Shown: positions 40,739 through 49,819, counted from the first letter of the stretch. The stretch is 64,000 bases of DNA from WS-7 sp036505295 (GCA_036505295.1 DASXTQ010000093.1:1-64000); one strand, 5' to 3'. Notes: generated by a model not told the origin, from the letters alone. A program made the numbers and translations.

Positions 40739-42268
40739 ATGCATCGAAGCGTCCAGGGTGCCGCCTGGGTCGCCGCCCTCGCAGCGCTCTGGGCATACGC
40801 CCTGACGCTCTCCCCCACGGTCGCTTGGGTGAACCTCGGGGAGGACTCGGGCGACTTGCTCGCGGCCTCCGCGACGCTCGGTATCCCCCACCCGACCGGC
40901 TATCCGCTATTCGTGCTCCTCGGGCGGATCGCCTCCTTGCTCCCGCTCGGAGCGATCGCCTTCCGGATCAACCTGGTCGCGGCGATCGCGGGGGCGGCGA
41001 GCGTCTACTTCCTCGTCCGCCTCGCCTACTCCCTGTCGCCGCCCGAATCCCGCGGCCCCGGCGCCCTTCTCAGCGCGGGCGCCTGCGCCCTTCTCTATGC
41101 GTCCTCACGCGGCGCTTGGAGCCAGAGCGTTCTCGCCGAGGTCTACACGCTGAACGCCGCGTTCCTGGGCGCGATCCTCTGGCTGCTCGTGAAGGCCGAG
41201 GAAGAGCGCAACGTCCGCTTTCTCATCCTCGCGAGCTACCTCTTCGGCCTCGGGCTCACGAACCACCTGCTCCTGCTCGCCGCCTCCCCTGCGCTTCTGG
41301 TCGGGATCTGGCGGTTCTCCCGCACGAATAGAATCGGCCCCTGGGGCGCGGTTCTTTTGCCCGTTCTCGCCTTTTGGGGGCTGACGCTGGATCTTTTCTT
41401 GCCGGTACGGGCGGCCCAGAACCCCGAGTTTTCATGGGGAGCGCCGGTCACGCCGGAGCGGCTATGGTGGGTTCTCAGCGGAGCTCAGTACGGGGGCAAC
41501 TTCTTCGCGCGAGGCTTTCCGGGGATCCTGAATCACCTGATCCCGGGGCGCTGGGGGGTCGATTTCGGGTGGGGAGTTGCCCTGTTGGGGATCGGCCTCC
41601 TGCTCGCGCTGATCCGGCGCGACGGGAGGGCGGCCTCCGGCTGGGCGGCGTTTCTCGCATCCCTCGTCCTGCTCTCCGTCTACGCGATCGGAGATGACGT
41701 TGGGTACTGGATGCCCGCGGCGTGGATCGCGGCGGCGTTGGCCGCCTCGGGGTGGGCGTCCTTATGGAACGCGCCGCGATGGCGCCCGGTCGTGCGCGGG
41801 GTCTCCGTCCTGGTCCTCGCGGGGGGCGTATGCCTCGGTTTCCTCTCGAACTGGAAACGTGTCGATGCGTCCGCGGACCTCACCCCCTACCTCTACGCCC
41901 AGCACAACCTTTCGGTCGTGGAACCGAACGCGCTCGTCGTGAGCGAGTACGACGGCCGCACGTTCGCGCTCTGGTTCTACAAGGCGACCGATTTCAAGAA
42001 GAGCCACCCTGATCTCGTCGTGGCGTACAAGTATCTGCTGGTCTGGCCGTGGTACCTGCACCACCTGGCCCGGCACTATCCCACCCTTGCGGTTCCCGGC
42101 TATCCTGGTGACCTGGATGTCATGATGAATCGCCTGATCGCGCGCAATATCCGCAAGCGGCCTGTCTACCTCACGCGTGAGGATCCCGGACTATTGCCGA
42201 TCTTCCGCACCGAACGAGTGGGCGACGTCCGAATCCCGCTCTACCGCGTGCGGGAGGCGGCCCCGTGA
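40739..42268 (+). CDS. DUF2723-family polytopic membrane protein, glycosyltransferase-like
   Basis: The 509-residue protein has about ten transmembrane segments. The N-terminal loop WVNLGEDSGDLLAASATLGI followed by PHPTGYPLFVLLGRI is the DUF2723 (TMEM260-like) motif; acidic residues in this first loop are catalytic in GT-C-fold O-mannosyltransferases. The C-terminal soluble region (residues 390-509, SEYDGRTFALWFYK, RPVYLTRED) is typical. It probably transfers a sugar from a polyprenyl donor to protein or glycan outside the membrane. It is translationally coupled to the next gene by a 4-bp overlap. It lies between the two halves of the pilus locus. Confidence 0.85.
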   Translation: MHRSVQGAAWVAALAALWAYALTLSPTVAWVNLGEDSGDLLAASATLGIPHPTGYPLFVLLGRIASLLPLGAIAFRINLVAAIAGAASVYFLVRLAYSLSPPESRGPGALLSAGACALLYASSRGAWSQSVLAEVYTLNAAFLGAILWLLVKAEEERNVRFLILASYLFGLGLTNHLLLLAASPALLVGIWRFSRTNRIGPWGAVLLPVLAFWGLTLDLFLPVRAAQNPEFSWGAPVTPERLWWVLSGAQYGGNFFARGFPGILNHLIPGRWGVDFGWGVALLGIGLLLALIRRDGRAASGWAAFLASLVLLSVYAIGDDVGYWMPAAWIAAALAASGWASLWNAPRWRPVVRGVSVLVLAGGVCLGFLSNWKRVDASADLTPYLYAQHNLSVVEPNALVVSEYDGRTFALWFYKATDFKKSHPDLVVAYKYLLVWPWYLHHLARHYPTLAVPGYPGDLDVMMNRLIARNIRKRPVYLTREDPGLLPIFRTERVGDVRIPLYRVREAAP

Positions 42269-44421
42269 TCGAAAGGCTCCGGCGACTCGCGCGCGGGCGC
42301 GCGATCCTCCTCATCGGGCTCTTCTCGGTCGCGTATCTCTGCTTCCAGATCGGCCGGCTGCTTCGCACCGAACGCCTCATCACCGGGAGCGAGCTCTCGC
42401 TGCCGCTCGACGACAGCTTCATCTATCTCCAGTACGCGCGGGCCATCGCGGAAGGTCACCCCTTCGTGTACGCGGCGGGAAACGCGCCGACGACGGGAGC
42501 GACGAGCCTTCTCTGGCCGTTCCTCCTGGCGCCGCCGCATTGGCTGCACCTGGGACCGATGCTGGCGATCGCCTGGGCGCTCGCACTCGGGGCGGTCGCG
42601 CTCCTCGTGAGCGCGCTGCTCATGGCTCGCCTCGGGCGCTTGCTTGCGGGAACGCTCGGCATGCTGCTCGCGGTCGTGCTCTTCTTGGGAAACCCCCATC
42701 TCCTGTGGGGCTACATGAGCGGAATGGAGATCGGTCTCTACGCCACCGTCCTTCTGGGGACCCTGGTGCTCTACCTGAACGAGCGTGAAGGGGGAACGTT
42801 CCCGCGGCTTCGCTGGTGCCTCTTCCTTCTCGCCGCGTCGCGGCCGGAGGGGGCGGTCCTGAGCGGCGTGCTCGGCCTCGTGATGGCGCACGACCGGTGG
42901 CGAGCCTCCCGGGCGGATCACGGCCCGCGCTTCTGGAGCGCCGCGCTTCTCATGCCTTTCGCGGCCGCCGCGCTTCCCTTCCTCGTCAACCTCGCCGTCT
43001 CCGGCTCGATCGAATCCACCAGCTCCCAGGCGAAGTCGATCCTCGCCGAGCCGCACCCCGACGTCCGTCGCAAGTTCCTGACCGATTCTCCCAAGGTGTG
43101 GCTCTCGATCGTGATGGGATACCTCTCCTGGCTCCAGCTCGATGGAGAGGGGAACTTGATTCAGCGCTACTGGATTCCGAGCGCTGCCGCGCTTGCCCTG
43201 TTCGCCGCGTTCTCGTTCCTGCCGCGCCACCGTCCCTGGTCCGATGGGCGCGCGCTCCTTCTGCTCTTTCCCGCCGCCGTCGTCGTCGACTCGCTCCCGG
43301 TCGTGTGGGCGGTGCATCTCTACCGCTACCAGCAAGGTTTCTATCCGATCCTCCTGGCCTGCTTCGCGACCGGGCTCGCCCGCGCGGGGACGCTCGCGTG
43401 GGGACGCCTCCCGCGCGCCGTCGGGGCGCCTCTGGCGGCGTTCATCGTCGTAGCGCCCCTGGCTGCGTGGTCGCCGACCGCCACGGAGGTGTACGACAGG
43501 GTCATCCTGTTCTACGGACACAATTGCGAGAACATCCTCCACCAGCAGGTGAAGGTCGGACGCTGGATCGAGCAAAACCTGCCCCGGAACGCGGTCGTGG
43601 GCATGAACGACGCGGGCGCGATCGCGTACTACGGGAACCGGCAGACCTTGGACTTGCTAGGGCTGACGACCGAGGGCTTCGCCAAGGTCTATCGCGCGGG
43701 AATCGGATGCATGTTCGAGAAGCTGAGACGGCTTCCTCCACGAAAGCTACCGACCTATTTCGCGATCTATCCGGAGTGGTTTCCCTACCTGCAATCGAGC
43801 GGGGTCCTGGGGCCGGAGATCTTCCGCGCGCACCTGGGGGCCAACACGATTTGCGGAGGAGAGAACAAGGTCGTCTATCCCGCCCAGTGGATCGACGTCG
43901 TTCCCGCCGACTCGATGATTCTCCCGCATCCGGAAATTGAGGGCATGAAGCTTCGTGATTCCTTCGACCTGGCGTGGCTCGAGGACGAACGGCGTCACGA
44001 CTGGAAGGCGTACGGGTACGAGTACGATGAGAAGCGATCGCGATGGAAGAGGAACGCCAGCGTGCTCCCTCGCGACGTCCTCCGGCAATACGTCTACGCC
44101 GACCGTCCCACGCGGCCGATCGCGGACGCGGGAAGGAAAGTCTTCGGCTGGGAGCGATTCCGCGTGAAGGCCGAGCCCGGAAAGGACCTCACGCTCGTGA
44201 TGCGGACCGACGCCTGGTACCCGAACCGCCTCACGGTGAGCGTGGACGGGTCGGCGGCCGGCGCGTGGACGATCGCCCGATCGGAGACGGTATGGGTCGA
44301 GCCCGCGTTCAAGATCCCGGGTAGGCTGGTCGCGGGGGCGCGGCCCGAGATCGAGATCCGGCGCGAGGACCCGCAAGACGGTGGGGATTACGCGCCGTTT
44401 CACTACTGGATCTTCCAGTAG
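42265..44421 (+). CDS. GT-C-type membrane glycosyltransferase-like protein
   Basis: The 718-residue protein has about ten transmembrane helices in residues 10-410, then a large extracytoplasmic domain (410-718). The first loop DDSFIYLQYARAIAEGHPFV and NAPTTGATSLLWPFLLA match GT39/ArnT-like mannosyl- or arabinosyltransferases, with paired Asp residues as the expected metal/donor site. The soluble part (GMNDAGAIAYYGNRQTLDLLGL) is also found in this group. The GTG start overlaps the DUF2723 stop. The acceptor is unknown; pilins are a reasonable guess from location only. Confidence 0.8.
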   Translation: MIERLRRLARGRAILLIGLFSVAYLCFQIGRLLRTERLITGSELSLPLDDSFIYLQYARAIAEGHPFVYAAGNAPTTGATSLLWPFLLAPPHWLHLGPMLAIAWALALGAVALLVSALLMARLGRLLAGTLGMLLAVVLFLGNPHLLWGYMSGMEIGLYATVLLGTLVLYLNEREGGTFPRLRWCLFLLAASRPEGAVLSGVLGLVMAHDRWRASRADHGPRFWSAALLMPFAAAALPFLVNLAVSGSIESTSSQAKSILAEPHPDVRRKFLTDSPKVWLSIVMGYLSWLQLDGEGNLIQRYWIPSAAALALFAAFSFLPRHRPWSDGRALLLLFPAAVVVDSLPVVWAVHLYRYQQGFYPILLACFATGLARAGTLAWGRLPRAVGAPLAAFIVVAPLAAWSPTATEVYDRVILFYGHNCENILHQQVKVGRWIEQNLPRNAVVGMNDAGAIAYYGNRQTLDLLGLTTEGFAKVYRAGIGCMFEKLRRLPPRKLPTYFAIYPEWFPYLQSSGVLGPEIFRAHLGANTICGGENKVVYPAQWIDVVPADSMILPHPEIEGMKLRDSFDLAWLEDERRHDWKAYGYEYDEKRSRWKRNASVLPRDVLRQYVYADRPTRPIADAGRKVFGWERFRVKAEPGKDLTLVMRTDAWYPNRLTVSVDGSAAGAWTIARSETVWVEPAFKIPGRLVAGARPEIEIRREDPQDGGDYAPFHYWIFQ

Positions 44422-44430
44422 GCCCGCACT

Positions 44431-44471
44431 GAAAACGAAAGCGCGGGATAGGCGTGCCACCCACCCCGCGC
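44431..44471 (-). terminator. Terminator of the minor-pilin operon
   Basis: Minus strand GCGCGGGG/TCCCGCGC 8-bp stem with a 15-nt loop followed by TTTCGTTTTC, just after the second pilX-like gene and convergent with the glycosyltransferase gene. Confidence 0.65.
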
Positions 44472-44497
44472 GAGGAGCCCCTCGACGTGGGCTCGGC

Positions 44498-45805
44498 TTA
44501 TTGGTCGATCCAGGAAGAGATCTCGTAGCGCGTCAGCGAATAGAGCTGGTTGATCATGGCGCTCGAGTAGATAACCTTCACGTTGCCGTTCACGTTCGAG
44601 GACCCGCTGACCGTGCCCTGGACCATGACGCCGCCCACGATCTGTTTGGCGTTGCCGCCTCCCACGATGTCCAGGTCCCCGAGAACGATCACGATCCCGT
44701 TGTAGTTGAACGTCCCGCCCAGCTGGAAATTCCCGTCGATCACCAACACGCCCGCCCCTGTGCTCGTGCCGGACACGTCGAGATCGCCCGCAATGTGGAC
44801 GACCTTGAGGTCGTCCACCGTGCCCCACTCGTCCGTGGGCGGATTGTTTTGATTGCCGACATAGGTCACGTCCGCGATTTGGGTCCACCCTGCCGCAATC
44901 GCTGCGATGTCCAGATTCAATGGGGAGGTCTGGACACTGGGCTCCCCGCCTGACCCAAGGACGTTATCCTCCTGCCCGCTGGTCAGGCTCCCAGCAATCG
45001 GGCCCGCATTGTTGGGGGATGAGATCCCGGGGACCGGCGTCGCACCGGAGATCGTGTCGTACGGCGCGGTGAAGTCGTGGTCGTGCCCGTCGATGTAGAA
45101 CGAGTTGCCCGCGAAATTCATGTCCCCTTCGGCATAGACCGAGCCCGGCATCGGCGGGAGCGGCCACTTGACCGCCTCTACCGTGACCGTTTTGGATCCG
45201 ACGCCCTTTCTGCCGGATGCCGTGATGATCAGCTCCGGAAACCCGCGCACCGTGTTCTCCCGGGGCGGGGTCGTAGGGTTGTTGTCCTGGTCCCCGAAGA
45301 GAAGGATTTGGTTTGCCCCGTTCAGCTTGTACCTCACCTTGGTCCACGGGTAATCGAGCTTGCTGGCCAGCGGGAGGTTCCACTGCATCGAGCCGGTTTC
45401 CGGATAGTGCTCGCTCGACTCGTCCACCGCGGCATTGCCGTTATTGTCCAGCCCGTCACTCGCCGTAGCGTTGTACTGCGGATCGAGCCCCGAGTTGCCG
45501 GGATCATTGATGATGTACCTGCCCCATCCGGGGTTCGCACCAGGGGGATCCTCTCCGATGTAGGTCGGGAGACCCGCCTTCGGATTTGACGCGCGCAGGA
45601 GCGATTCGCTGATTCCCGCCTCCGCGTGCTCGAACGCCTGGGCCGCCGTCATCTGGTTGCCGGCGATCTGCTTGTCGCCCTTCGTGATCGCGACGTAGGA
45701 GATCCCGAGCGAGGTCATGAGGAAAAGGATCAAAAGCGCGACGACCATCGCGTTGCCCGCGTCGGGCCGCGCGATTCTCGCGATACTCTGATGATTCCGT
45801 ACCAT
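44498..45805 (-). CDS. PilX/GspK-like minor pilin with long beta-rich ectodomain (copy 2)
   Basis: The 435-residue protein has a prepilin leader ending DAG, then NAMVVALLILFLMTSLGISY, the PilX_N pattern, lacking Glu5 as GspK/PilX-type pilins do. KQIAGNQMTAAQAFEHAEAG follows. The ectodomain carries an EF-hand-like loop (DGLDNNGNAAVDE), FIDGHDHD-type motif (YIDGHDHDF) and a C-terminal beta-helix-like run (VLVIDGNFQLGG, IVIVLGDLDIVGG, GGVMVQGTVSG). Classical PilX is under 200 residues, so this is greatly enlarged. The ATG at 45805 has AAGGGG eight bases upstream. It ends the operon. Confidence 0.85.
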   Translation of the reverse strand: MVRNHQSIARIARPDAGNAMVVALLILFLMTSLGISYVAITKGDKQIAGNQMTAAQAFEHAEAGISESLLRASNPKAGLPTYIGEDPPGANPGWGRYIINDPGNSGLDPQYNATASDGLDNNGNAAVDESSEHYPETGSMQWNLPLASKLDYPWTKVRYKLNGANQILLFGDQDNNPTTPPRENTVRGFPELIITASGRKGVGSKTVTVEAVKWPLPPMPGSVYAEGDMNFAGNSFYIDGHDHDFTAPYDTISGATPVPGISSPNNAGPIAGSLTSGQEDNVLGSGGEPSVQTSPLNLDIAAIAAGWTQIADVTYVGNQNNPPTDEWGTVDDLKVVHIAGDLDVSGTSTGAGVLVIDGNFQLGGTFNYNGIVIVLGDLDIVGGGNAKQIVGGVMVQGTVSGSSNVNGNVKVIYSSAMINQLYSLTRYEISSWIDQ

Positions 45806-45839
45806 GGTGTTCACCCCTTCGGTGCCCCCATCCCTGGGG

Positions 45840-47153
45840 TTAGCGCTCCCGCCACCATGCGAGAGTGTATTTGGCCAGCGTCTGCGCCGCGTTGATGGCC
45901 TCGGTCGAGTAGTAAACGTTCGCCGCGCCCCCGATGCTCCCGCCGCCGACCATGGTACCCTGGTAAATGAGTCCGCCGGCGATGTGTGGGGTGTCGGCGA
46001 TGCCAGCGCCGGCGATCGACACGTCCCCCAGCACGACCACGATGCCCGTGTAGGCTGAATTGCCCCCCATGCTCAGGTTCCCATTCACGATCAGGATCCC
46101 GCCGCCGCTCCACGTTCCCTGAACGGAAAGGTTACCGTTGACCGCGGTGACCTTGGGATTGGTAAGGGATCCGTACGAGGGGGTCGCGCTGGTGAACGAC
46201 TGGGCGCCGCTGAACGAGTAGTCCGTCATGGCGGAGAGGTGGCTCCAGAGGGCGTTGAAATCGTATGTGTATGTCGACTGCTGAATGCTGGCGTCGCCGC
46301 CTGCGCCCGAGACGTTGTCGTCCTGGGGCCCCGTCAACGTAACGTCCGACGTCAGCCCCTCGGTCAAGACGCCGGGCGTGGACGTCGCGCCGGCGATCGT
46401 GTCATAGGGAGCGCTCGCCGTGTGGTCGTGCCCATCCACGAAGAAGGCGTTTCCGTTGAACGAGAGCTTGTCACCGGTCCAGATGGCGCTCTCCACGTTC
46501 ACGAGCGGGAAGCGCACGGCCTCGGCCTCGAGGGTCTTGTCCGCGTTCCCGTTCCGTCCGCGCGCGGTAATGCGCAACACGGGGCCGCCCTTCGCGAGAT
46601 TCTCCACAGGGGGCGTGGCCGGATTGTTGTCGGCGTCGCCGAACCGCACCAACGCGCCGCCCTGGGTCTTGTACTCGACACGGACGTAAGGGTACCGGAG
46701 CGCGCTCGCGTTCACGGTCTGCTTGGTCAGCACTTCCGGATATCGCTCGTTCGGCTCGTCGACGACCGTGTTCTCATTGTTGTCCATGCCGTCGCTCTCG
46801 AGAGCCGGACCGTCCGGATCGAGCGCGCTCCGCCCTGTCGCGATCACGATGTACCGGCCCCAGCCGGCGACCGGAAGGCCCGCGGGGCCGATGTAGTTCA
46901 GGGACTCGGCCGGATACGCCATCCGGTGGATGCCCTCGGTGATGCCCGCCTCAGCCGCATAGAGCGCCTGGGTCGCGGTCATCTGGTTGCCGGCGATCTG
47001 CTTCTCGGACTTCGTCACCGCGACGTAGGCCACGCCCGCCGACGTGAGCACGAGGAGAACCAGGAGCGCGACGACCATCGCGTTCCCCGACTCCCGGTGG
47101 GTTTCTATCCCTGGCCCCGCGGGGCCTTTGGCCCCGCCTCTCACGATCCGCAT
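45840..47153 (-). CDS. PilX/GspK-like minor pilin with long beta-rich ectodomain (copy 1)
   Basis: The 437-residue paralogue of the next gene has leader ESG, then NAMVVALLVLLVLTSAGVAY without Glu5, and KQIAGNQMTATQALYAAEAG. The ectodomain repeats the same features: EF-hand-like DGMDNNENTVVDE, GDADNNPATPPVEN (GDQDNNPTTPPREN in copy 2), FVDGHDHTASAPYDTI, and beta-helix-like ILIVNGNLSMGG and IVVVLGDVSIAG. Both copies probably sit in the pilus tip complex, GspK-like. AGAGG lies six bases before the ATG. It is 20 bp after the pilW fusion gene. Confidence 0.85.
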   Translation of the reverse strand: MRIVRGGAKGPAGPGIETHRESGNAMVVALLVLLVLTSAGVAYVAVTKSEKQIAGNQMTATQALYAAEAGITEGIHRMAYPAESLNYIGPAGLPVAGWGRYIVIATGRSALDPDGPALESDGMDNNENTVVDEPNERYPEVLTKQTVNASALRYPYVRVEYKTQGGALVRFGDADNNPATPPVENLAKGGPVLRITARGRNGNADKTLEAEAVRFPLVNVESAIWTGDKLSFNGNAFFVDGHDHTASAPYDTIAGATSTPGVLTEGLTSDVTLTGPQDDNVSGAGGDASIQQSTYTYDFNALWSHLSAMTDYSFSGAQSFTSATPSYGSLTNPKVTAVNGNLSVQGTWSGGGILIVNGNLSMGGNSAYTGIVVVLGDVSIAGAGIADTPHIAGGLIYQGTMVGGGSIGGAANVYYSTEAINAAQTLAKYTLAWWRER

Positions 47154-47173
47154 GGCGTTCCTCTCCTTTGTCG

Positions 47174-49396
47174 TTATGGAAAAACCGTCGAAGAATACGG
47201 ATTCAGATAGATCACGATGTCTCCGGTACTCGTTCCCGTGGACGTGCCGGCCACGATGTCGGGCACGGGATCGTCACCGAGGCGGTCCTGCGAGCATTCG
47301 AGCCGGCCGATGGACAGCGCGTTCACGGCGCCGCCCGCGTTGGCGTCGGACCAGCTCTGGACGGCCGGGATGATGTTGCCGGACGCGGCCGACGGGTCGC
47401 AGAAGAAGGCCTGAACCGCCGGCGGCGTGCCGCCTCCGGCTCCGGCGGTGCCGACCACGATGTCGTTGTTCGTGCTGGCGTAGACGAGCGGTCCGAGCGC
47501 GAGCGCGGTCGCGGGGCCCAGCGTCGCGATCTCGTCCTGCTTGGTGAGCGCGCCCGCCATGGTTCCGTTGTTGTGCCAGAACTCGACCTTGCCGGTGCTC
47601 GCGCCGTTTTTCACCGCGACCACGACGTCCGGACTGCTGTCGGCGTCCATCAGGGCGGTGCCGATGCCGTAGACCGAGCCGCCGACCGCGGTGCTGTACA
47701 CGGTCGTGAAGCGCGGGGTAATGGGGGCGTTATTGTTGAAGAAGATGTCGGCGCTCCCTTGTTTGTCATTGGCGTCGTTATCGGTCTTGGTCCCTACCAC
47801 GATATCGAGATAGCCGTCGCCGTTCATGTCGGCAACGGAGACGCTCCGGCACTCGCCGCTCGCGGTGTAGACGTCCAGCACGCTCGAGTGGATATAGACG
47901 CCCGTGGCGCTTCCCCACCAGACCTCCACTTTGCCGTTTCGGGCCGAGGTCCTGGTTCCGAGCACGACGTCCGGATGGCCGTCCTTATTGAGATCACCGA
48001 GGGCGACGCCCTTCACTTCGCCGGTGCCCGGGTTGTCGTAGTAGCTCCCATTCGGCGTCGTCGGGTCCCCTACCGCACCGATCTTGCCGGGCGTGTCGCC
48101 GACGCCGCCGAAGGCCTGGTTCTGCCACACCTGGAACCGGCCCGTGCCCGTGCCGCTGATGAGGCCGGCCACCACGTCGTTCGCCGCTGCGATCGAGTTG
48201 TCGACGTTGCCCGCCGCGAGCGCCGCCACGTCATAGGAGGCGTTGCCCATATAGCTCTGAGTGGCCTGGTAGTAGCGATTGCTGTATTTGCCAGGCTGCC
48301 CATTCCACCAGACGCGGATGTTGGCCACGCCGCTCGCCTTGGTGCCGACCACGATGTCGAGGTCATGCTGGCCGTTCACCGTGGTGAGGGAGCCTTCCTG
48401 CGAGTCGTTCTCGTTCAGATCCGTGACCACCATCGAGAGCACGCGGTCGGTGGCGAGATGGATCGGCGGCTGGCTAGGCGGAAGGCCCGTGCCCGTGCCG
48501 GTGCCCGTGCCGGTGCCGGTGCCCGTGGCCGTACCGGTGCCGGTGCCTGTGCCTGTGGCGGTGCCCGTGCCCGTCCCGGTCCCCGTCGCGCCCGTGTTCG
48601 CGGCGTAGGCTGCGTTGGCCTCCGCAAGGAACGGGAAGTTGCGCGGCTCGACGGAGGTCGCCACCTGCACCCGGTCATAGGATCCGCTGTTGATGTTCTT
48701 CTGCTTGGTCTCGGTAACCATGTTCACGACGACGGTCTTCACCTGACTCTTCACTCCCGGCGCAGGCGGCTTGCCCAGATCGGCGTTGCTCACGGTCTTC
48801 CCGAAGAAGACTCCAGATGGATCGTCCGACGTGCCCGCCTTCAGCTCGAGGGCCGTGGCGGCCGCGTTCCGATAGGAGAAGAGCGGAACGTCCTTGGCCG
48901 TGACGGCGTCGGCGGTGCGCTGCGTGAGACCGTAGGCCACGATCTCGCCTGTCCCGGCGGTGGGTGTCGCGAGCGAGTCGCCCGAGGTGCCGACCTTGCG
49001 CCGCAGGACGAAGTCATAGGGATTCGGGCTCGAGGCGACGATCGGGTCGCTCACGTTCGGGTCGAGGAAGTAGGTGATCACTTCGCCCATGTCGATCTTG
49101 CGGTTCCCGTTCAAATCGAGGGCGAAGGTGACCCGGTACTGCGATCCGGTGACGATGGCAGGTTGCACGGCAGGGTCCACGCCGTAGCCGGCAGACCGCA
49201 GCTCGCGCGCGATGAGATCGACGCCGCTCCGAGCGTTCTGGGTCGCCTCGGCGAGCTCGATCCCCACCTGCTGGGATTTCTCTCCGCGGACGTAGATCGA
49301 GTAGATCGAGCCGATCACGACCGCGAAGATAACCAAGGCCACCATCATTTCCACCAGCGTGAAGCCTGAGCTGCGTGCCACTCGTTCGCTATTCAC
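47174..49396 (-). CDS. PilW/GspJ-like minor pilin fused to a seven-repeat FG-GAP beta-propeller
   Basis: This 740-residue protein has a class III leader (ending SSG), then FTLVEMMVALVIFAVVIGSI with Glu5, followed by a GspJ/PilW-type pilin domain to about residue 260 that includes an EF-hand-like DLNGNRKIDMGE. A Thr-Gly linker covers about residues 268-304. The rest (315-740) holds seven FG-GAP/VCBS-like repeats; the clearest are GDLNKDGHPDVVLGTR and ADMNGDGYLDIVVGTK, the others being degenerate (DLDIVVGT, NDVVAGLI, PDVVVAVK, NDIVVGTA, PDIVAGTS). The GTG at 49396 has GAGG eight bases upstream. A tip adhesin with calcium-binding propeller is inferred. Confidence 0.87.
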   Translation of the reverse strand: MNSERVARSSGFTLVEMMVALVIFAVVIGSIYSIYVRGEKSQQVGIELAEATQNARSGVDLIARELRSAGYGVDPAVQPAIVTGSQYRVTFALDLNGNRKIDMGEVITYFLDPNVSDPIVASSPNPYDFVLRRKVGTSGDSLATPTAGTGEIVAYGLTQRTADAVTAKDVPLFSYRNAAATALELKAGTSDDPSGVFFGKTVSNADLGKPPAPGVKSQVKTVVVNMVTETKQKNINSGSYDRVQVATSVEPRNFPFLAEANAAYAANTGATGTGTGTGTATGTGTGTGTATGTGTGTGTGTGTGLPPSQPPIHLATDRVLSMVVTDLNENDSQEGSLTTVNGQHDLDIVVGTKASGVANIRVWWNGQPGKYSNRYYQATQSYMGNASYDVAALAAGNVDNSIAAANDVVAGLISGTGTGRFQVWQNQAFGGVGDTPGKIGAVGDPTTPNGSYYDNPGTGEVKGVALGDLNKDGHPDVVLGTRTSARNGKVEVWWGSATGVYIHSSVLDVYTASGECRSVSVADMNGDGYLDIVVGTKTDNDANDKQGSADIFFNNNAPITPRFTTVYSTAVGGSVYGIGTALMDADSSPDVVVAVKNGASTGKVEFWHNNGTMAGALTKQDEIATLGPATALALGPLVYASTNNDIVVGTAGAGGGTPPAVQAFFCDPSAASGNIIPAVQSWSDANAGGAVNALSIGRLECSQDRLGDDPVPDIVAGTSTGTSTGDIVIYLNPYSSTVFP
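48486..48594 (-). repeat. Hexanucleotide tandem repeat encoding the Thr-Gly linker
   Basis: About 18 imperfect copies of a 6-bp unit (GGCACC/GGCACG-type on the minus strand) encode alternating Gly-Thr with occasional Ala. Slippage would change linker length without frameshift. It is not a CRISPR. Confidence 0.9.
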
Positions 49397-49429
49397 GGTT
49401 TCCACCTCGTTTGCGGGCTCCCTGCCCCA

Positions 49430-49819
49430 TCACTGGGTCACGTAGCTGCTCAACTGAGCCGTCTGGGCGCCGTGCGAATCAATCCAGGTCGACGTGACTT
49501 CGATCTTCTTGCACCCGGCCATCGGCACCGAATCGGTCACCGTCCATGTCCGCGTGAACACGGATGTCGTGTCGGTAAAGGTGCCCGCCGTCAGGGCCGC
49601 GAACGGCGTCCCCTTGAGATCTTCCAGCTTCACCTGCGCGGCCATGAGGCCGGAGGTGAGCACGCGGCTCTGGGTGATACCCCGCGTCCCCGCCGGGATC
49701 ATGGCGGCAACCGCCATGATCCCGATCGCGAGGAACGTCAAGGCAAACAGGATTTCGATCAGGCTGAATCCAAGGGTCCGCTCACGATGACGCGTCTCCA
49801 CGATTGCGTTCGATTCCAT
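49430..49819 (-). CDS. pilV: PilV/GspI-like minor pilin
   Basis: The 129-residue protein has leader MESNAIVETRHRERTLG followed by FSLIEILFALTFLAIGIMAV with Glu5. AQVKLEDLKGTPFAAL and the small beta domain match GspI/PilV. I chose the ATG at 49819 (GGAG five bases upstream); an ATG at 49834 overlaps the preceding stop (ATGA) and is possible. Second gene of the minor-pilin operon. Confidence 0.88.
   Translation of the reverse strand: MESNAIVETRHRERTLGFSLIEILFALTFLAIGIMAVAAMIPAGTRGITQSRVLTSGLMAAQVKLEDLKGTPFAALTAGTFTDTTSVFTRTWTVTDSVPMAGCKKIEVTSTWIDSHGAQTAQLSSYVTQ

Noticed and set aside
48486..48594. CRISPR-like array
   Set aside because: The repeat is a contiguous in-frame hexanucleotide coding for Thr-Gly with no spacers; the 36-bp repeats at 32569 likewise have no spacers.
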